64,000 bases of DNA from NCBI GenBank assembly GCA_018828385.1, contig JAHJVE010000004.1:28011-92010 (forward strand), written 5' to 3'. The DNA is from Gammaproteobacteria bacterium. GTDB taxonomy: Bacteria > Pseudomonadota > Gammaproteobacteria > Burkholderiales > Rhodocyclaceae. This document shows, in pieces, positions 1-8,023 of this stretch (within the stretch, counting starts at the first letter, position 1; every line of letters starts with the position of its first letter). The position numbers and the translations under genes were made by a program. The notes under the pieces are model-generated. The model saw only the letters and a list, made by a program, of their open reading frames with translations. It ran no database searches and had not been told where the DNA came from.

Positions 1-64
1 ATGTAAGGAAAGCCCCGAAAGGGGAACAGCAACCCGGACCCGAAAGGGCGGAGGAGAAAAACGG

Positions 65-94
65 ACGGCGGGGCTATGTACCCCGCCGTTTTTC
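65..94 (+). terminator. Intrinsic terminator of an upstream gene outside the window
   Basis: A perfect 9-bp stem (ACGGCGGGG at 65-73 with CCCCGCCGT at 81-89) with a 7-base loop runs straight into five T residues. It must end a transcript entering from the left. Bases 1-64 hold two smaller GC-rich hairpins but no recognisable gene. Confidence 0.8.
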
Positions 95-221
95 ATCCAG
101 GAGGAGCTTGAATTGATGGCCGTTTTTGCATCCTGTAGGCCGATCACCCCGCGGCGCTTGTCTTGACGCCCGGTGGCTCGCAAAATGCCGACATTCCCTT
201 TGCATTTTTCGGAGACCCATC

Positions 222-1553
222 ATGAATGCATTCGATTACGATCTCGCCGCCGCGCTGCAACGCAACCGCGTCACCCGCCGCCAGATGCTCTGGCTGCTTG
301 GCGCCAGTGCCTTGTCGGGGTGTGCCAGCTCGCCGGTGGGGGGCGGCTCGATTCTCGTCGGCATGAGCGAGGAAGAAGAGAAAGCAGTCGACCAGAAGGT
401 CTCGCCGCAGCAGTTTTCGCAGGATCTCGGCCCGGTTCAGGATGGCCAGATCAACCGCTATCTGGGCGATGTCGGCCACCGGCTCGACGCCAGGACCCAT
501 CGGCCGCAGATGCCGTATTCCTACCGCGTGCTCAACGCCAATTACGTCAATGCCTACACTTTCCCGGGCGGGGCGATGGGGGTGACGCGCGGCATCCTGG
601 TCGAGCTCGATAACGAAGCCGAGCTGGCCGGTCTGCTCGGCCATGAACTGGGCCACGTCAATGCCCGCCATGCGGCGCAGCGCAAGGGGTCGGCGATGGT
701 CGCCGAAGTCGCGTTGAGCGGCGCCAGCATCATCGGCCAGGCGACCGGCTACGGCGGGCTGGTCGACCTTGGCAGCCAGTTGGGGGCCAGCGTGCTGCTC
801 TCCAGCTATTCGCGCGACAACGAGCGCGAGGCCGATGCGCTGGGCCAGGAATACATGGTACGCGCCGGCTATCCGGCCAGTGGCATGGTCGGCCTGCAAC
901 AACTGCTGGTCGATCAGCAGAAGGAATCGCCGGGCATGTTGCAGACCATGTTCTCGACCCACCCGATGAGCAGCGAACGGCGCGATACCGCCAGGCAACT
1001 GGCCGAGAGTAAATACGCGGCGAGCAACACGCGCGACCCGGGGCGCGAGCGCTTCATGGACAACACGGCCTCCTTGCGGCGCATCAAGCCGACCATCGAT
1101 GCCTGCCAGAAGGGCGAGGTGGCGATGGCCGCCAAGGCCTACGGCAAGGCCGAGGAGCGTTTTCGTGCCGCCCTCAAGGCCACGCCGCGCGACTACGCGG
1201 CCAACGTGCTGATGGCGCAATGCCTCTCCGAGCAGGACAAGGATGCGCAGGCCCTGGGCTATGCCCAGACGGCGACCCAGATTTATCCGCAGGAGGCCCA
1301 TGCGCACAAGCTGGTCGGCGTGCTGGCCCTCGGCCAGAAGGATCCGGCCAAGGCGTTCGAGCATCTCGATCGCTATGATCGCCTGCTGCCGGGCGATGCC
1401 GGCATCACCTTCCTCAAGGGAATCTCACTGGAAGGCATGGGCAAGCGCTCCGAGGCGGCCCGGCAGTATGCCGCCTACGTGAACCGCGTCCAGAAAGGCA
1501 AGGCTGCCGAGTATTCAGTCAGTCGCCTGAAGAGCTGGGGCTATCTGAAGTGA
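222..1553 (+). CDS. M48-family zinc metalloprotease with TPR repeats, BepA-like lipoprotein
   Basis: The product (443 aa) looks like a periplasmic M48 protease of the BepA/YfgC group, which clears or assists misfolded outer-membrane proteins. The N-terminus has a twin-arginine-like RR at 19-20, a hydrophobic stretch and a lipobox ending at Cys34. The zinc site HELGH is at 141-145 and the third ligand lies in the later EREAD motif. The last ~130 residues look like TPR repeats. The ATG at 222 is chosen because GGAG precedes it by 6 bases and the signal sequence starts there; a longer frame runs back to 126 but adds nothing signal-like. It is a single gene, facing the phosphatase gene tail to tail. 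Confidence 0.85.
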   Translation: MNAFDYDLAAALQRNRVTRRQMLWLLGASALSGCASSPVGGGSILVGMSEEEEKAVDQKVSPQQFSQDLGPVQDGQINRYLGDVGHRLDARTHRPQMPYSYRVLNANYVNAYTFPGGAMGVTRGILVELDNEAELAGLLGHELGHVNARHAAQRKGSAMVAEVALSGASIIGQATGYGGLVDLGSQLGASVLLSSYSRDNEREADALGQEYMVRAGYPASGMVGLQQLLVDQQKESPGMLQTMFSTHPMSSERRDTARQLAESKYAASNTRDPGRERFMDNTASLRRIKPTIDACQKGEVAMAAKAYGKAEERFRAALKATPRDYAANVLMAQCLSEQDKDAQALGYAQTATQIYPQEAHAHKLVGVLALGQKDPAKAFEHLDRYDRLLPGDAGITFLKGISLEGMGKRSEAARQYAAYVNRVQKGKAAEYSVSRLKSWGYLK

Positions 1554-1556
1554 TTC

Positions 1557-1577
1557 CGGCCGTTTTTTCTGGCCGGT
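1557..1577. terminator. Small hairpin between convergent genes
   Basis: CCGGCC and GGCCGG flank a T-rich 9-base loop in the 24-bp gap between two convergent genes. It could act as a weak bidirectional terminator; there is no clear U-run after the stem. Confidence 0.35.
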
Positions 1578-3491
1578 TCAGCCGCCAGCACCACCGTGCC
1601 AGCGCAGCACCAGAATGGTCAGGTCGTCGGCCGGCAAATGGTTGGCTTCAAAGCTGCGGACGCTGACGCGCAGGGCGTCGGCACAGGCCGCGACCGGCGA
1701 TTGTGCGGGCTGTGCGGCGAGTGAGTGGAGCAGGCGTTCGGTGCCGAAAAAGTCTTGTCCGTCGGTTGCTTCGGTGACGCCGTCAGTGAACAGGTAAAGC
1801 GTATCGCCGGCCTCGAGTTGGCGGGTGACGGCCCGGAACGGATAGTCCGGGACGCCACACATCGGTGGCCCGAGCGCCTCGCCCAGATCGATCCGGGACA
1901 GCATCCCGTGGCGGAGCAGGACCGGCGCATCATGGCCGGCCGAGACGAAGCTCAGCTCGCCGCTGACAATGTCGAGCACGGCAATGAAGGCGGTGACGAA
2001 AAGCATTTCCGGATTGTTGCGGTCGAGTTCGTTGGCAACATCCCGCACTGCTTCGCCGAGATCCTTGCTCAGTCTCGCCATGCTGGCCGCCAGGGCTTTG
2101 GTCATGGCCATGAACAGGCTGGCCGGGACGCCCTTGCCGGAGACATCAGCCACGGCAAAGCAGATCCGGCGCTCGTCGAGCCGGAAGCATTCGTAATAGT
2201 CGCCGCCGACTTCGCGGGCCGGCTCGAGGATGGCGGCAATCGAGAAGCGGGTTTCGCCGGCAAAGCTGGTGGCCAGGTCGGGGAGCAGACCCATCTGGAT
2301 GCGGCGTGCCGTATCGAGTTCGCCGGCCAGGCGTGCCGCTGCTTCGCGGGATGCGAGCAAGTCGCGTTCCGCCTTCTGGCGCCGGCGTTCGGCGGTAATG
2401 TCCGTACCCACCCCGCGCCAGCCGGTAATCGTCCCTGCCGCGTCGGTCAGCGGCTTGCCGCTCAGCGACCACCAGCCGATTTCTCCGGCCTGCTCGATGG
2501 GCACGACGATGTCACGGAATGTCGTGGCTGAGGCAAAGGCGTGCTCAAGTTGACTAAAGGCTTGCCGCCCCTCAGCGTCTGCCGACCCTTTCCGGCCGAG
2601 CAGGGCGATCGACATCGGCTGCGCGTGCAGGGTGGCAACCGACGTGTCCAGGGTGCTGGCCAGTCGCGTCGAAATGTGGCGCAGGCGGCCCTGTTCGTCG
2701 GTTTCCCACAGCCAGTCACTGGCATCGTCCTCGAAGTCGTTGAGGAGCAGGCCGATGACCTGCTTTTGCCGCTCCACTTCGCTTTCGGCAATCAGGCTCT
2801 TGACGAACAGGCGGGAGGTGATGAGTACCGAGGCAACCACCGAAATGCCGTAGAGCGAGAGGAGGACGGCGAGATAGAGGTAGGTCGTGCCATAAAGGAG
2901 GAGCAGGGTGAACGTCCCGCCGACACACATGGCGGAGCCCCACAGGGCGCCGGCCCATGGCCAGCGGGCGGTATGGAAGGCGCCGTGAGGAATGGCCGTG
3001 GCAAAAAAGGCGGTAACCAATATCTGGCCGGTGATGTTGGTGCGGCCGAACAGATAGGCCAGCATGACGGCGAAGAGAAGGCCGGAGATGGCGACCGAGG
3101 CGGTCAGCAGGCGAACGGCACGGGCGCAGGCTTGATGGTTGGTTTCGGCCTTGTGGCGTTGCCAGATGATCAGGCCGGCGCCGGAACTGGCCCAGACCGC
3201 GGCGCACCAGCCGATGAGCAGGCCGGGCGTGGCGTCGGCCCAGAAAATCCAGGCGTAGATGAGCGAGCAGACCATGCAGTCGAAGGCGCTGACCGGCATT
3301 TGCTGGAGTAGGGCGCGAAACTGCCGGAAACGATGGGCGGCAGCGACGTCAGCGGGGGCATCCGGGTCATGCCAGCAGTAGGACAGTTTGCGCCAGCTTG
3401 ACCTCAGGCCGCTGGCGTTGAGCAGGGCCGCAGGAAGTCCCGAGTGGTCGGGCTGCTTTTTCGCCGAAGAGGTGGTGGTTGAGTGGGACAC
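1578..3491 (-). CDS. Membrane-bound PAS–PP2C (SpoIIE/RsbU-type) serine phosphatase
   Basis: Residues ~45-225 form about six hydrophobic helices, followed by a PAS-like region (~255-370), a short helical linker and a SpoIIE/PP2C phosphatase domain (~415-635). The phosphatase domain shows GGDYYE, DVSGKG and DGVTEA, the metal-binding motifs of RsbU-type enzymes. Such proteins dephosphorylate anti-sigma-factor antagonists or similar regulators in response to a signal. No antagonist or anti-sigma gene lies next to it, so the partner is unknown. The start is a GTG (positions 3489-3491) with a weak ribosome site. The Crp-family gene lies upstream on the same strand, about 155 bp away, with a dispersed repeat copy between them. 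Confidence 0.8.
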   Translation of the reverse strand: MSHSTTTSSAKKQPDHSGLPAALLNASGLRSSWRKLSYCWHDPDAPADVAAAHRFRQFRALLQQMPVSAFDCMVCSLIYAWIFWADATPGLLIGWCAAVWASSGAGLIIWQRHKAETNHQACARAVRLLTASVAISGLLFAVMLAYLFGRTNITGQILVTAFFATAIPHGAFHTARWPWAGALWGSAMCVGGTFTLLLLYGTTYLYLAVLLSLYGISVVASVLITSRLFVKSLIAESEVERQKQVIGLLLNDFEDDASDWLWETDEQGRLRHISTRLASTLDTSVATLHAQPMSIALLGRKGSADAEGRQAFSQLEHAFASATTFRDIVVPIEQAGEIGWWSLSGKPLTDAAGTITGWRGVGTDITAERRRQKAERDLLASREAAARLAGELDTARRIQMGLLPDLATSFAGETRFSIAAILEPAREVGGDYYECFRLDERRICFAVADVSGKGVPASLFMAMTKALAASMARLSKDLGEAVRDVANELDRNNPEMLFVTAFIAVLDIVSGELSFVSAGHDAPVLLRHGMLSRIDLGEALGPPMCGVPDYPFRAVTRQLEAGDTLYLFTDGVTEATDGQDFFGTERLLHSLAAQPAQSPVAACADALRVSVRSFEANHLPADDLTILVLRWHGGAGG

Positions 3492-3608
3492 TGGCGTTCC
3501 GGCCTGGAGTCGGGGCTAACTAAGCAAAGGTCATCAGGGTATCCGAATCGGGAAGCGACATACCGTCGACCATTTCACGCCTTGTGTCATGTTGCGTTGG
3601 TTCGGGCC

Positions 3609-3649
3609 ATTTCGATTTTGGCCGATTTTGCCGGTTGACCGTAGTAATC
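3609..3649 (-). repeat. Dispersed 40-bp element, copy 1
   Basis: Full copy reading on the minus strand: core ACGGTCAACCGG, A-tract, then GGCCAAAATCGAAAT. Its left edge (TGATT) supplies the TGA stop of the Crp-family gene. Confidence 0.9.
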
Positions 3650-4322
3650 AGTCGCCGAAGCTGCGCAGCCCGTCGAGATCGAGAATATTGATGCCGCCGT
3701 ACTCGCTGCGCACCAGCCCGGCATCTTCGAGCACCTTGAGCGCCTGATTGGCGCGCTGTCTGGAAACGCCGGCCAGATAACCGAGTTCTTCCTGCGAAAT
3801 CTGCAGCAGGCGGTTGGTGCCGGGGTAAAGCACGGGGTTGAACAGGGCGGCCAGGCCGCGCGCGATGCGGGCGTCGGTGTCGAGCATGCGCTCGTTTTCG
3901 ATCATGCCGATGAACTGGCCGAGGCGTTCGTTGAGCTGGGCGATCATGTAGCGGTTGAACGGAATGCTGTGGTCGAGCAGCCACAGGAAGGTGGCGCGGC
4001 TCATGAAGGCGACGCGCGTTTCGCGCAGGGCCATGACGTCGTAGCGACGCGGCTCGCTCTTGAGCAGCGAGCCTTCGCCGAACCAGCCGCCGCTGCTGAT
4101 GCCGGTCAGCGAGGTGGTCTTGCCGGTCGTCCAGTGGCTGGCCATCTTGCCCAGCCCGTCGATGATGCCCATCCAGTAATCGACCGGCTCGCCCTTCATG
4201 CAGATGAAGGCGCCCGGCGCGAAGCTGCGCTCGAAGGTGCCGGCGATGGCCTTGGCCATTTCTTCCGCACTCAGCGCCGGCCCCCAGACGGAGGTGCGCA
4301 GCAGTTCCTCAGCGTTTTTCAA
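3648..4322 (-). CDS. Crp/Fnr-family transcriptional regulator
   Basis: The 224-aa product has a cyclic-nucleotide-binding-type beta-roll (~20-140), a long dimerisation helix and a C-terminal winged HTH (~165-215; QEELGYLAGVSRQRANQALKVL region). There are no clustered cysteines for an FNR-type iron-sulfur centre, so it is more likely a ligand- or redox-independent Crp-like regulator; its effector cannot be read from sequence. The start is TTG at 4320-4322 with GGAAA nine bases upstream; an in-frame stop lies just before it, and the overlapping ATG is out of frame. A repeat copy sits on each side of the gene. Confidence 0.85.
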   Translation of the reverse strand: MKNAEELLRTSVWGPALSAEEMAKAIAGTFERSFAPGAFICMKGEPVDYWMGIIDGLGKMASHWTTGKTTSLTGISSGGWFGEGSLLKSEPRRYDVMALRETRVAFMSRATFLWLLDHSIPFNRYMIAQLNERLGQFIGMIENERMLDTDARIARGLAALFNPVLYPGTNRLLQISQEELGYLAGVSRQRANQALKVLEDAGLVRSEYGGINILDLDGLRSFGD

Positions 4323-4368
4323 TGATCATTTCCGGATGATGTGCCGAACCGCGATTATAGGCGGAGGC

Positions 4369-4406
4369 TTCCACGGTCAACCGGGAAAAACGGCCAAAAT
4401 TGAAAT
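4369..4406 (+). repeat. Dispersed 40-bp element, copy 2
   Basis: Near-consensus plus-strand copy with left flank CTTCC. It fills most of the 91-bp gap upstream of the Crp-family gene and downstream of the secreted-protein gene. Confidence 0.92.
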
Positions 4407-4413
4407 CGACCGA

Positions 4414-5847
4414 TCATCGCAACGCCACCGTTCCCGCCTTCCACAGCGGACTTTGCCAGCGGTAGAACGGCGTCAGGCTGGCCGGCTTGTCGGCCCTTTT
4501 GTCGGTGACCAGCGTGTGCATCGACAGCGTTTCGAAGGTGGTGCGGTAACGCGCGCCGCTGCGCACTTCGCGGGCCGCCAGCAGGTGCCGGCCGCCGGGC
4601 ACCCAGCCGGCGAATTCGACGTAGCCGAGGTTGGGGGTGTCGAGGGCCGGCGGCACGACGTCCACCATCCAGCCATCGGCGCCCTTGCGGAAAACCCACA
4701 TCTCGCGCCAGGTGTCGAGCGGCTGGACGGCCAGGGTCAACGCCTCGCCGCGCGGTGCGACGGCGGTCGAGGCGGGCCACACCAGGCCCCAGGTGCAGCG
4801 CGTGAGGAGCGGATTTTTCTCGTCGTGCTTGGCGTCGACCAGATGCACACAAGTCTCGCCCGGCTGGCCGGCGCTGACCCGCAGGCCGAGGCCGGCCGCC
4901 GCCTTGCCCGGTTTTGGCGGCAGCCCCGGCTCGGCCGCCCAGCGCGAGGCGCCGACGCGAATCGCCGCGTCGCTGTAGGCGTTGGCGTCGCTCTCCATGA
5001 GCTCGTCCGGGTTGATCTTGGCCAGTTCGTCGATGGCCCGCGCCGCCGCTTCGCGGGCCGCGTTCGGCCCGGTTTCCGGGCGCCGGGCGCGCTGGTAGGC
5101 GAGGCTCGCCCAGACGCCGGCCTGGCGCAGGTGCAAGCGGTTCTTGAGCACCGCCGGCAGCTCGGCGAGGGCGACGCGGTCGAGCACCTCGGCGCGCCAG
5201 TTGTCGAAAGCGAAGCGCTCCGGCGGCGTCAGCGTCGGCGGCACGCATTCGTGGCGGGTCAGCGACAGCGCGGCCAAGGCCTTGTCGATCTCGGGCGCCG
5301 GCAGGGCGAGGACGCGGCCTTGCGCCTTGCCGTTGCTGCACAGCTGGACTTGGCCATCGCGCTCGTAGCTGACCAGGTTCATGCCGTAGCTGGCGGCGAC
5401 TTCGAGGTGAGCCGCCAGCGCGTCGCCGGCCTTGCCGCTGCGCCCGGCCGTGGCGCGGCGGGCCAGGCGGTCGCTCATGTTGCCGAGCGCGGCGAACACC
5501 TCGCTATCGACCTGGCCGGCCGGCACGGCCTGCAGGTAAGCCGCCGCGTAGCCGATGCCGAGCGCCTCCGAGCCCGGCGCTTCCTTGAGGAAACGGACGA
5601 TGGAGAGTAATTCCGGCGCCGCTTCCGGCTTCAGCGACTGGACGCGAACCTGGCTGGCCTTGATGTAGCCGGCACGTTCGCGGCGATGGTCGTAGACCTG
5701 CAGGAAATCGCCTTTTTCGCCGCGGATTTCCAGGTTGTCGCCCTGCCACAGCACGGCCTGGCGGGCGGCGGAATCCTTGGGCGCAGCGCGCAAGGCCGAC
5801 TGGTCCTGGGTGACGATGGCGATGACGGTGAGTGCGGTGGCCAGCAT
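4414..5847 (-). CDS. Secreted protein with N-terminal SH3-like domain, function unknown
   Basis: The 477-aa product starts with a short hydrophobic export signal, followed by a bacterial-SH3-like segment (~20-75; QGDNLEIRGEKGDFLQVYD...RAGYIKASQV region). The rest is a large region I do not recognise, with two well-separated cysteines. The ATG has a strong AAGGAG site placed in the end of the upstream SPFH gene, 2 bp away, so the two are surely co-transcribed. The pairing suggests a periplasmic partner of the membrane SPFH protein, which is inference. A repeat copy follows the stop codon. Confidence 0.75.
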   Translation of the reverse strand: MLATALTVIAIVTQDQSALRAAPKDSAARQAVLWQGDNLEIRGEKGDFLQVYDHRRERAGYIKASQVRVQSLKPEAAPELLSIVRFLKEAPGSEALGIGYAAAYLQAVPAGQVDSEVFAALGNMSDRLARRATAGRSGKAGDALAAHLEVAASYGMNLVSYERDGQVQLCSNGKAQGRVLALPAPEIDKALAALSLTRHECVPPTLTPPERFAFDNWRAEVLDRVALAELPAVLKNRLHLRQAGVWASLAYQRARRPETGPNAAREAAARAIDELAKINPDELMESDANAYSDAAIRVGASRWAAEPGLPPKPGKAAAGLGLRVSAGQPGETCVHLVDAKHDEKNPLLTRCTWGLVWPASTAVAPRGEALTLAVQPLDTWREMWVFRKGADGWMVDVVPPALDTPNLGYVEFAGWVPGGRHLLAAREVRSGARYRTTFETLSMHTLVTDKRADKPASLTPFYRWQSPLWKAGTVALR

Positions 5848-5849
5848 GA

Positions 5850-7058
5850 TTATTCTCCTTGCGCCGGGGCTTGCGTCCTGCCGAGCAGGGCATTGCCGAT
5901 GAAGCCGCCGCTGGTCGGCGTCGGGGCGATGATTACCGAGATCTTGTCGGACAGCTTGTCGGCCATGGTTTTCTGGATGAGCAGCGGGTTCTTCTGGATC
6001 AGCGCGCCATCGCGCTCAAGCTGGGCGCTGGCGATCTGGCCCAGACGTTCCTGCCGATAGGCTTCGGCATCGGCCAGCTTGCGGCGCGACTCGGCCTCGC
6101 CATGGGCCTCGATCTGGCGGGCCTGGGCGTTGGCTTCGGCCATCTTGATGCGGGTGATCTTGTCGGCCTCGGCCTCCAGCCCGCGCTGCTCGATCTGCTT
6201 CTGCTTGAAGGGCAGGATGTGCTTCATCGCCTCGGCCTGCGCCTTGGCGGCGATGATCTGCTCCTGGCCGGCGGCTTCGGCCGCCTTCTCGCGGCGCACC
6301 TTGTCGGCCTCGGCCTCGAGGTCGGTCTGCTTGACCTGCTTCTCCTTGAGCTCCAGCGTGTAGCGCATCTTCTCGCTGGCCAGTTCCTCGGCCAGCAGGC
6401 GATCCATGCCGGCGCGGTAGTCGGCTGGCAGTTCGACCTGGCCGATCATCGCCGAGATCAACTTGATGCCGTCCTTGCCCAGCATCTCGCCGAGTTCCTT
6501 TTCGATGCTCTCCTTGATCTCCTGGCGCTTGGTCGAAAAAATTTCGCGCACCGTGTAGCGGGCCAGCGTCTTGTAGAGCACCGCCTGCGCCGCCGGGTCG
6601 ACCACCTGGCCGCCGATGTCATCCGGCAGGCTGCGCGCTGCGCTGCTCAGGCGAGCCGGGTCGAGGGCGTAACGGATGGTGATATCGACGCCAATCGACA
6701 AGCCTTCCACCGTCTGGAACGGCGCGTCGCCTTCCGGGCGGTACAACTGGTCGCGCAACGAGAAGCGGCGCAGCTCGTGCAGGCCGGGGATGACCAGCAC
6801 CGCGCCCTCGCGCACCTCGATGCTGTCGCCGGTCAGCTGATTGATCCGCACGCCGGCCTCGCCGCGCGTCACGCTCTGCATCGGCGGATGGTTGGCCAGC
6901 GCATAAACGCCGCTGCCGGCGATGGCGAGGGCGATGATGCTGCGCCGGGCACCATGCACGCTGCGCCCCACTTGCCCCGCCGCCCGACCGGTGTGGCCGG
7001 CCAGATTGCCAAGCGATGCCCGCAGGCTGTCGAACATGTCCAGAAAACGTTCTTTCAT
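5850..7058 (-). CDS. SPFH/prohibitin-domain membrane protein with duplicated coiled-coil segment
   Basis: The 402-aa product has one membrane helix (~40-57), an SPFH/band-7 domain (~60-235) and a charged helical tail. The tail carries a duplicated unit: DLEAEADKVRREKAAEA near 255 and GLEAEADKITRIKMAEA near 300, each followed by an Ala/Gln-rich helix. SPFH proteins build large membrane-bound rings that scaffold other proteins. The start is an ATG with a GAGGAGG site. It is the first gene of a two-gene operon with the secreted SH3-like protein, divergent from a two-component system. It differs from the paraslipin at 24975 and lacks an NfeD partner. Confidence 0.8.
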   Translation of the reverse strand: MKERFLDMFDSLRASLGNLAGHTGRAAGQVGRSVHGARRSIIALAIAGSGVYALANHPPMQSVTRGEAGVRINQLTGDSIEVREGAVLVIPGLHELRRFSLRDQLYRPEGDAPFQTVEGLSIGVDITIRYALDPARLSSAARSLPDDIGGQVVDPAAQAVLYKTLARYTVREIFSTKRQEIKESIEKELGEMLGKDGIKLISAMIGQVELPADYRAGMDRLLAEELASEKMRYTLELKEKQVKQTDLEAEADKVRREKAAEAAGQEQIIAAKAQAEAMKHILPFKQKQIEQRGLEAEADKITRIKMAEANAQARQIEAHGEAESRRKLADAEAYRQERLGQIASAQLERDGALIQKNPLLIQKTMADKLSDKISVIIAPTPTSGGFIGNALLGRTQAPAQGE

Positions 7059-7314
7059 GATTATTCCTCCTCGAAACCGATCTTCGCGTCGGGGGAGACT
7101 TCCCCGTTGCCGGCAGCGTGAAGATCGTTTTCGCTACCGGCCCTGCATGGATTGCATCTTCCGGCGACATGCCAGGAGCAAGCCATGCCGCCGCCGGGCG
7201 AGTTTGGTGCGGTGACGGAAGCGATGGCGGCGGGGTGTGAACAAACCTTCACGCCAGCGGCATGCAGCCGCGCCGAAAAACGGAGATACTTCGCTCCTCA
7301 GCCAGGAGCCAGTC

Positions 7315-8016
7315 ATGATCAAAGTCGCCGTCATCGAAGACGACATCCCCACCAGCAAGCAGTTGAAGGACTGGATACTCGCCGCGCGGCCGGATGTGGT
7401 CGTCGACCAGTGGTTCAACCGCGACGACGCCGAAGCGGCCATTGCCCGCGAGGATTACGCGCTGGTCACCCTGGATATCGAACTCGGGCGCGAGCGCCAC
7501 GCCGGCGTCGCCGTCATCAACGCCATCAACAAGGCCGGGCGCGGCACGCCGGTGCTCGTCGTCTCGGCCATGCCGGCGGCCATCTACCGGAGCATCATGA
7601 AGGCGCTCGACGCCTGGGATTACCTGCAAAAGACTGCCTTCGAGGAAGCCGATTTCATCGAGACCTTTCTCGAAATCTTGCGTGCCTCGCGCGACCGGGC
7701 AGCGCCCAAGGCCGAGGCCAGCGCCCAGGACGAACTGGCTCTCGATCCCTTGCGCCAGAGCACGCCGCTGTGGCGCGGCCAGCGCGTCAACCTGCCGCTC
7801 ACCGCCCAGCGCATCCTGGCCACGCTCTACGAGCGACGCGGCGAGGTGGTGTCCTACGACGACCTGTTCGCCGTGGTGAAGAGCGGGCGCAACCGCGACA
7901 ACATCCGCAAGCACATCAGCACCATCCGCGAGGCGTTCCGCGAACTCGACGACAGCTTCGAGCGCATCGAGAACGTGCCGATGCGCGGGTTTCGCTGGTC
8001 GGAGCAGGGGCGCTGA
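7315..8016 (+). CDS. Response regulator, receiver plus winged-helix DNA-binding domain
   Basis: The 233-aa product has a receiver domain (1-120; acidic EDD near 8-10, phospho-acceptor Asp54 in VTLD) and an OmpR-type winged helix (~140-230). The ATG at 7315 follows an AGGAG site by 6 bases; a longer frame starting at 7237 has no site and adds a non-conserved leader. The histidine kinase gene begins 7 bp downstream, so the pair forms one operon. It is divergent from the SPFH operon, which is a plausible target. Confidence 0.88.
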   Translation: MIKVAVIEDDIPTSKQLKDWILAARPDVVVDQWFNRDDAEAAIAREDYALVTLDIELGRERHAGVAVINAINKAGRGTPVLVVSAMPAAIYRSIMKALDAWDYLQKTAFEEADFIETFLEILRASRDRAAPKAEASAQDELALDPLRQSTPLWRGQRVNLPLTAQRILATLYERRGEVVSYDDLFAVVKSGRNRDNIRKHISTIREAFRELDDSFERIENVPMRGFRWSEQGR

Positions 8017-8023
8017 GCGAGCC

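Noticed and set aside
1..64. Hairpin-rich GC sequence before the first terminator, considered as a riboswitch end
   Set aside because: Matches no riboswitch consensus I know, and only the end of the transcript is visible.
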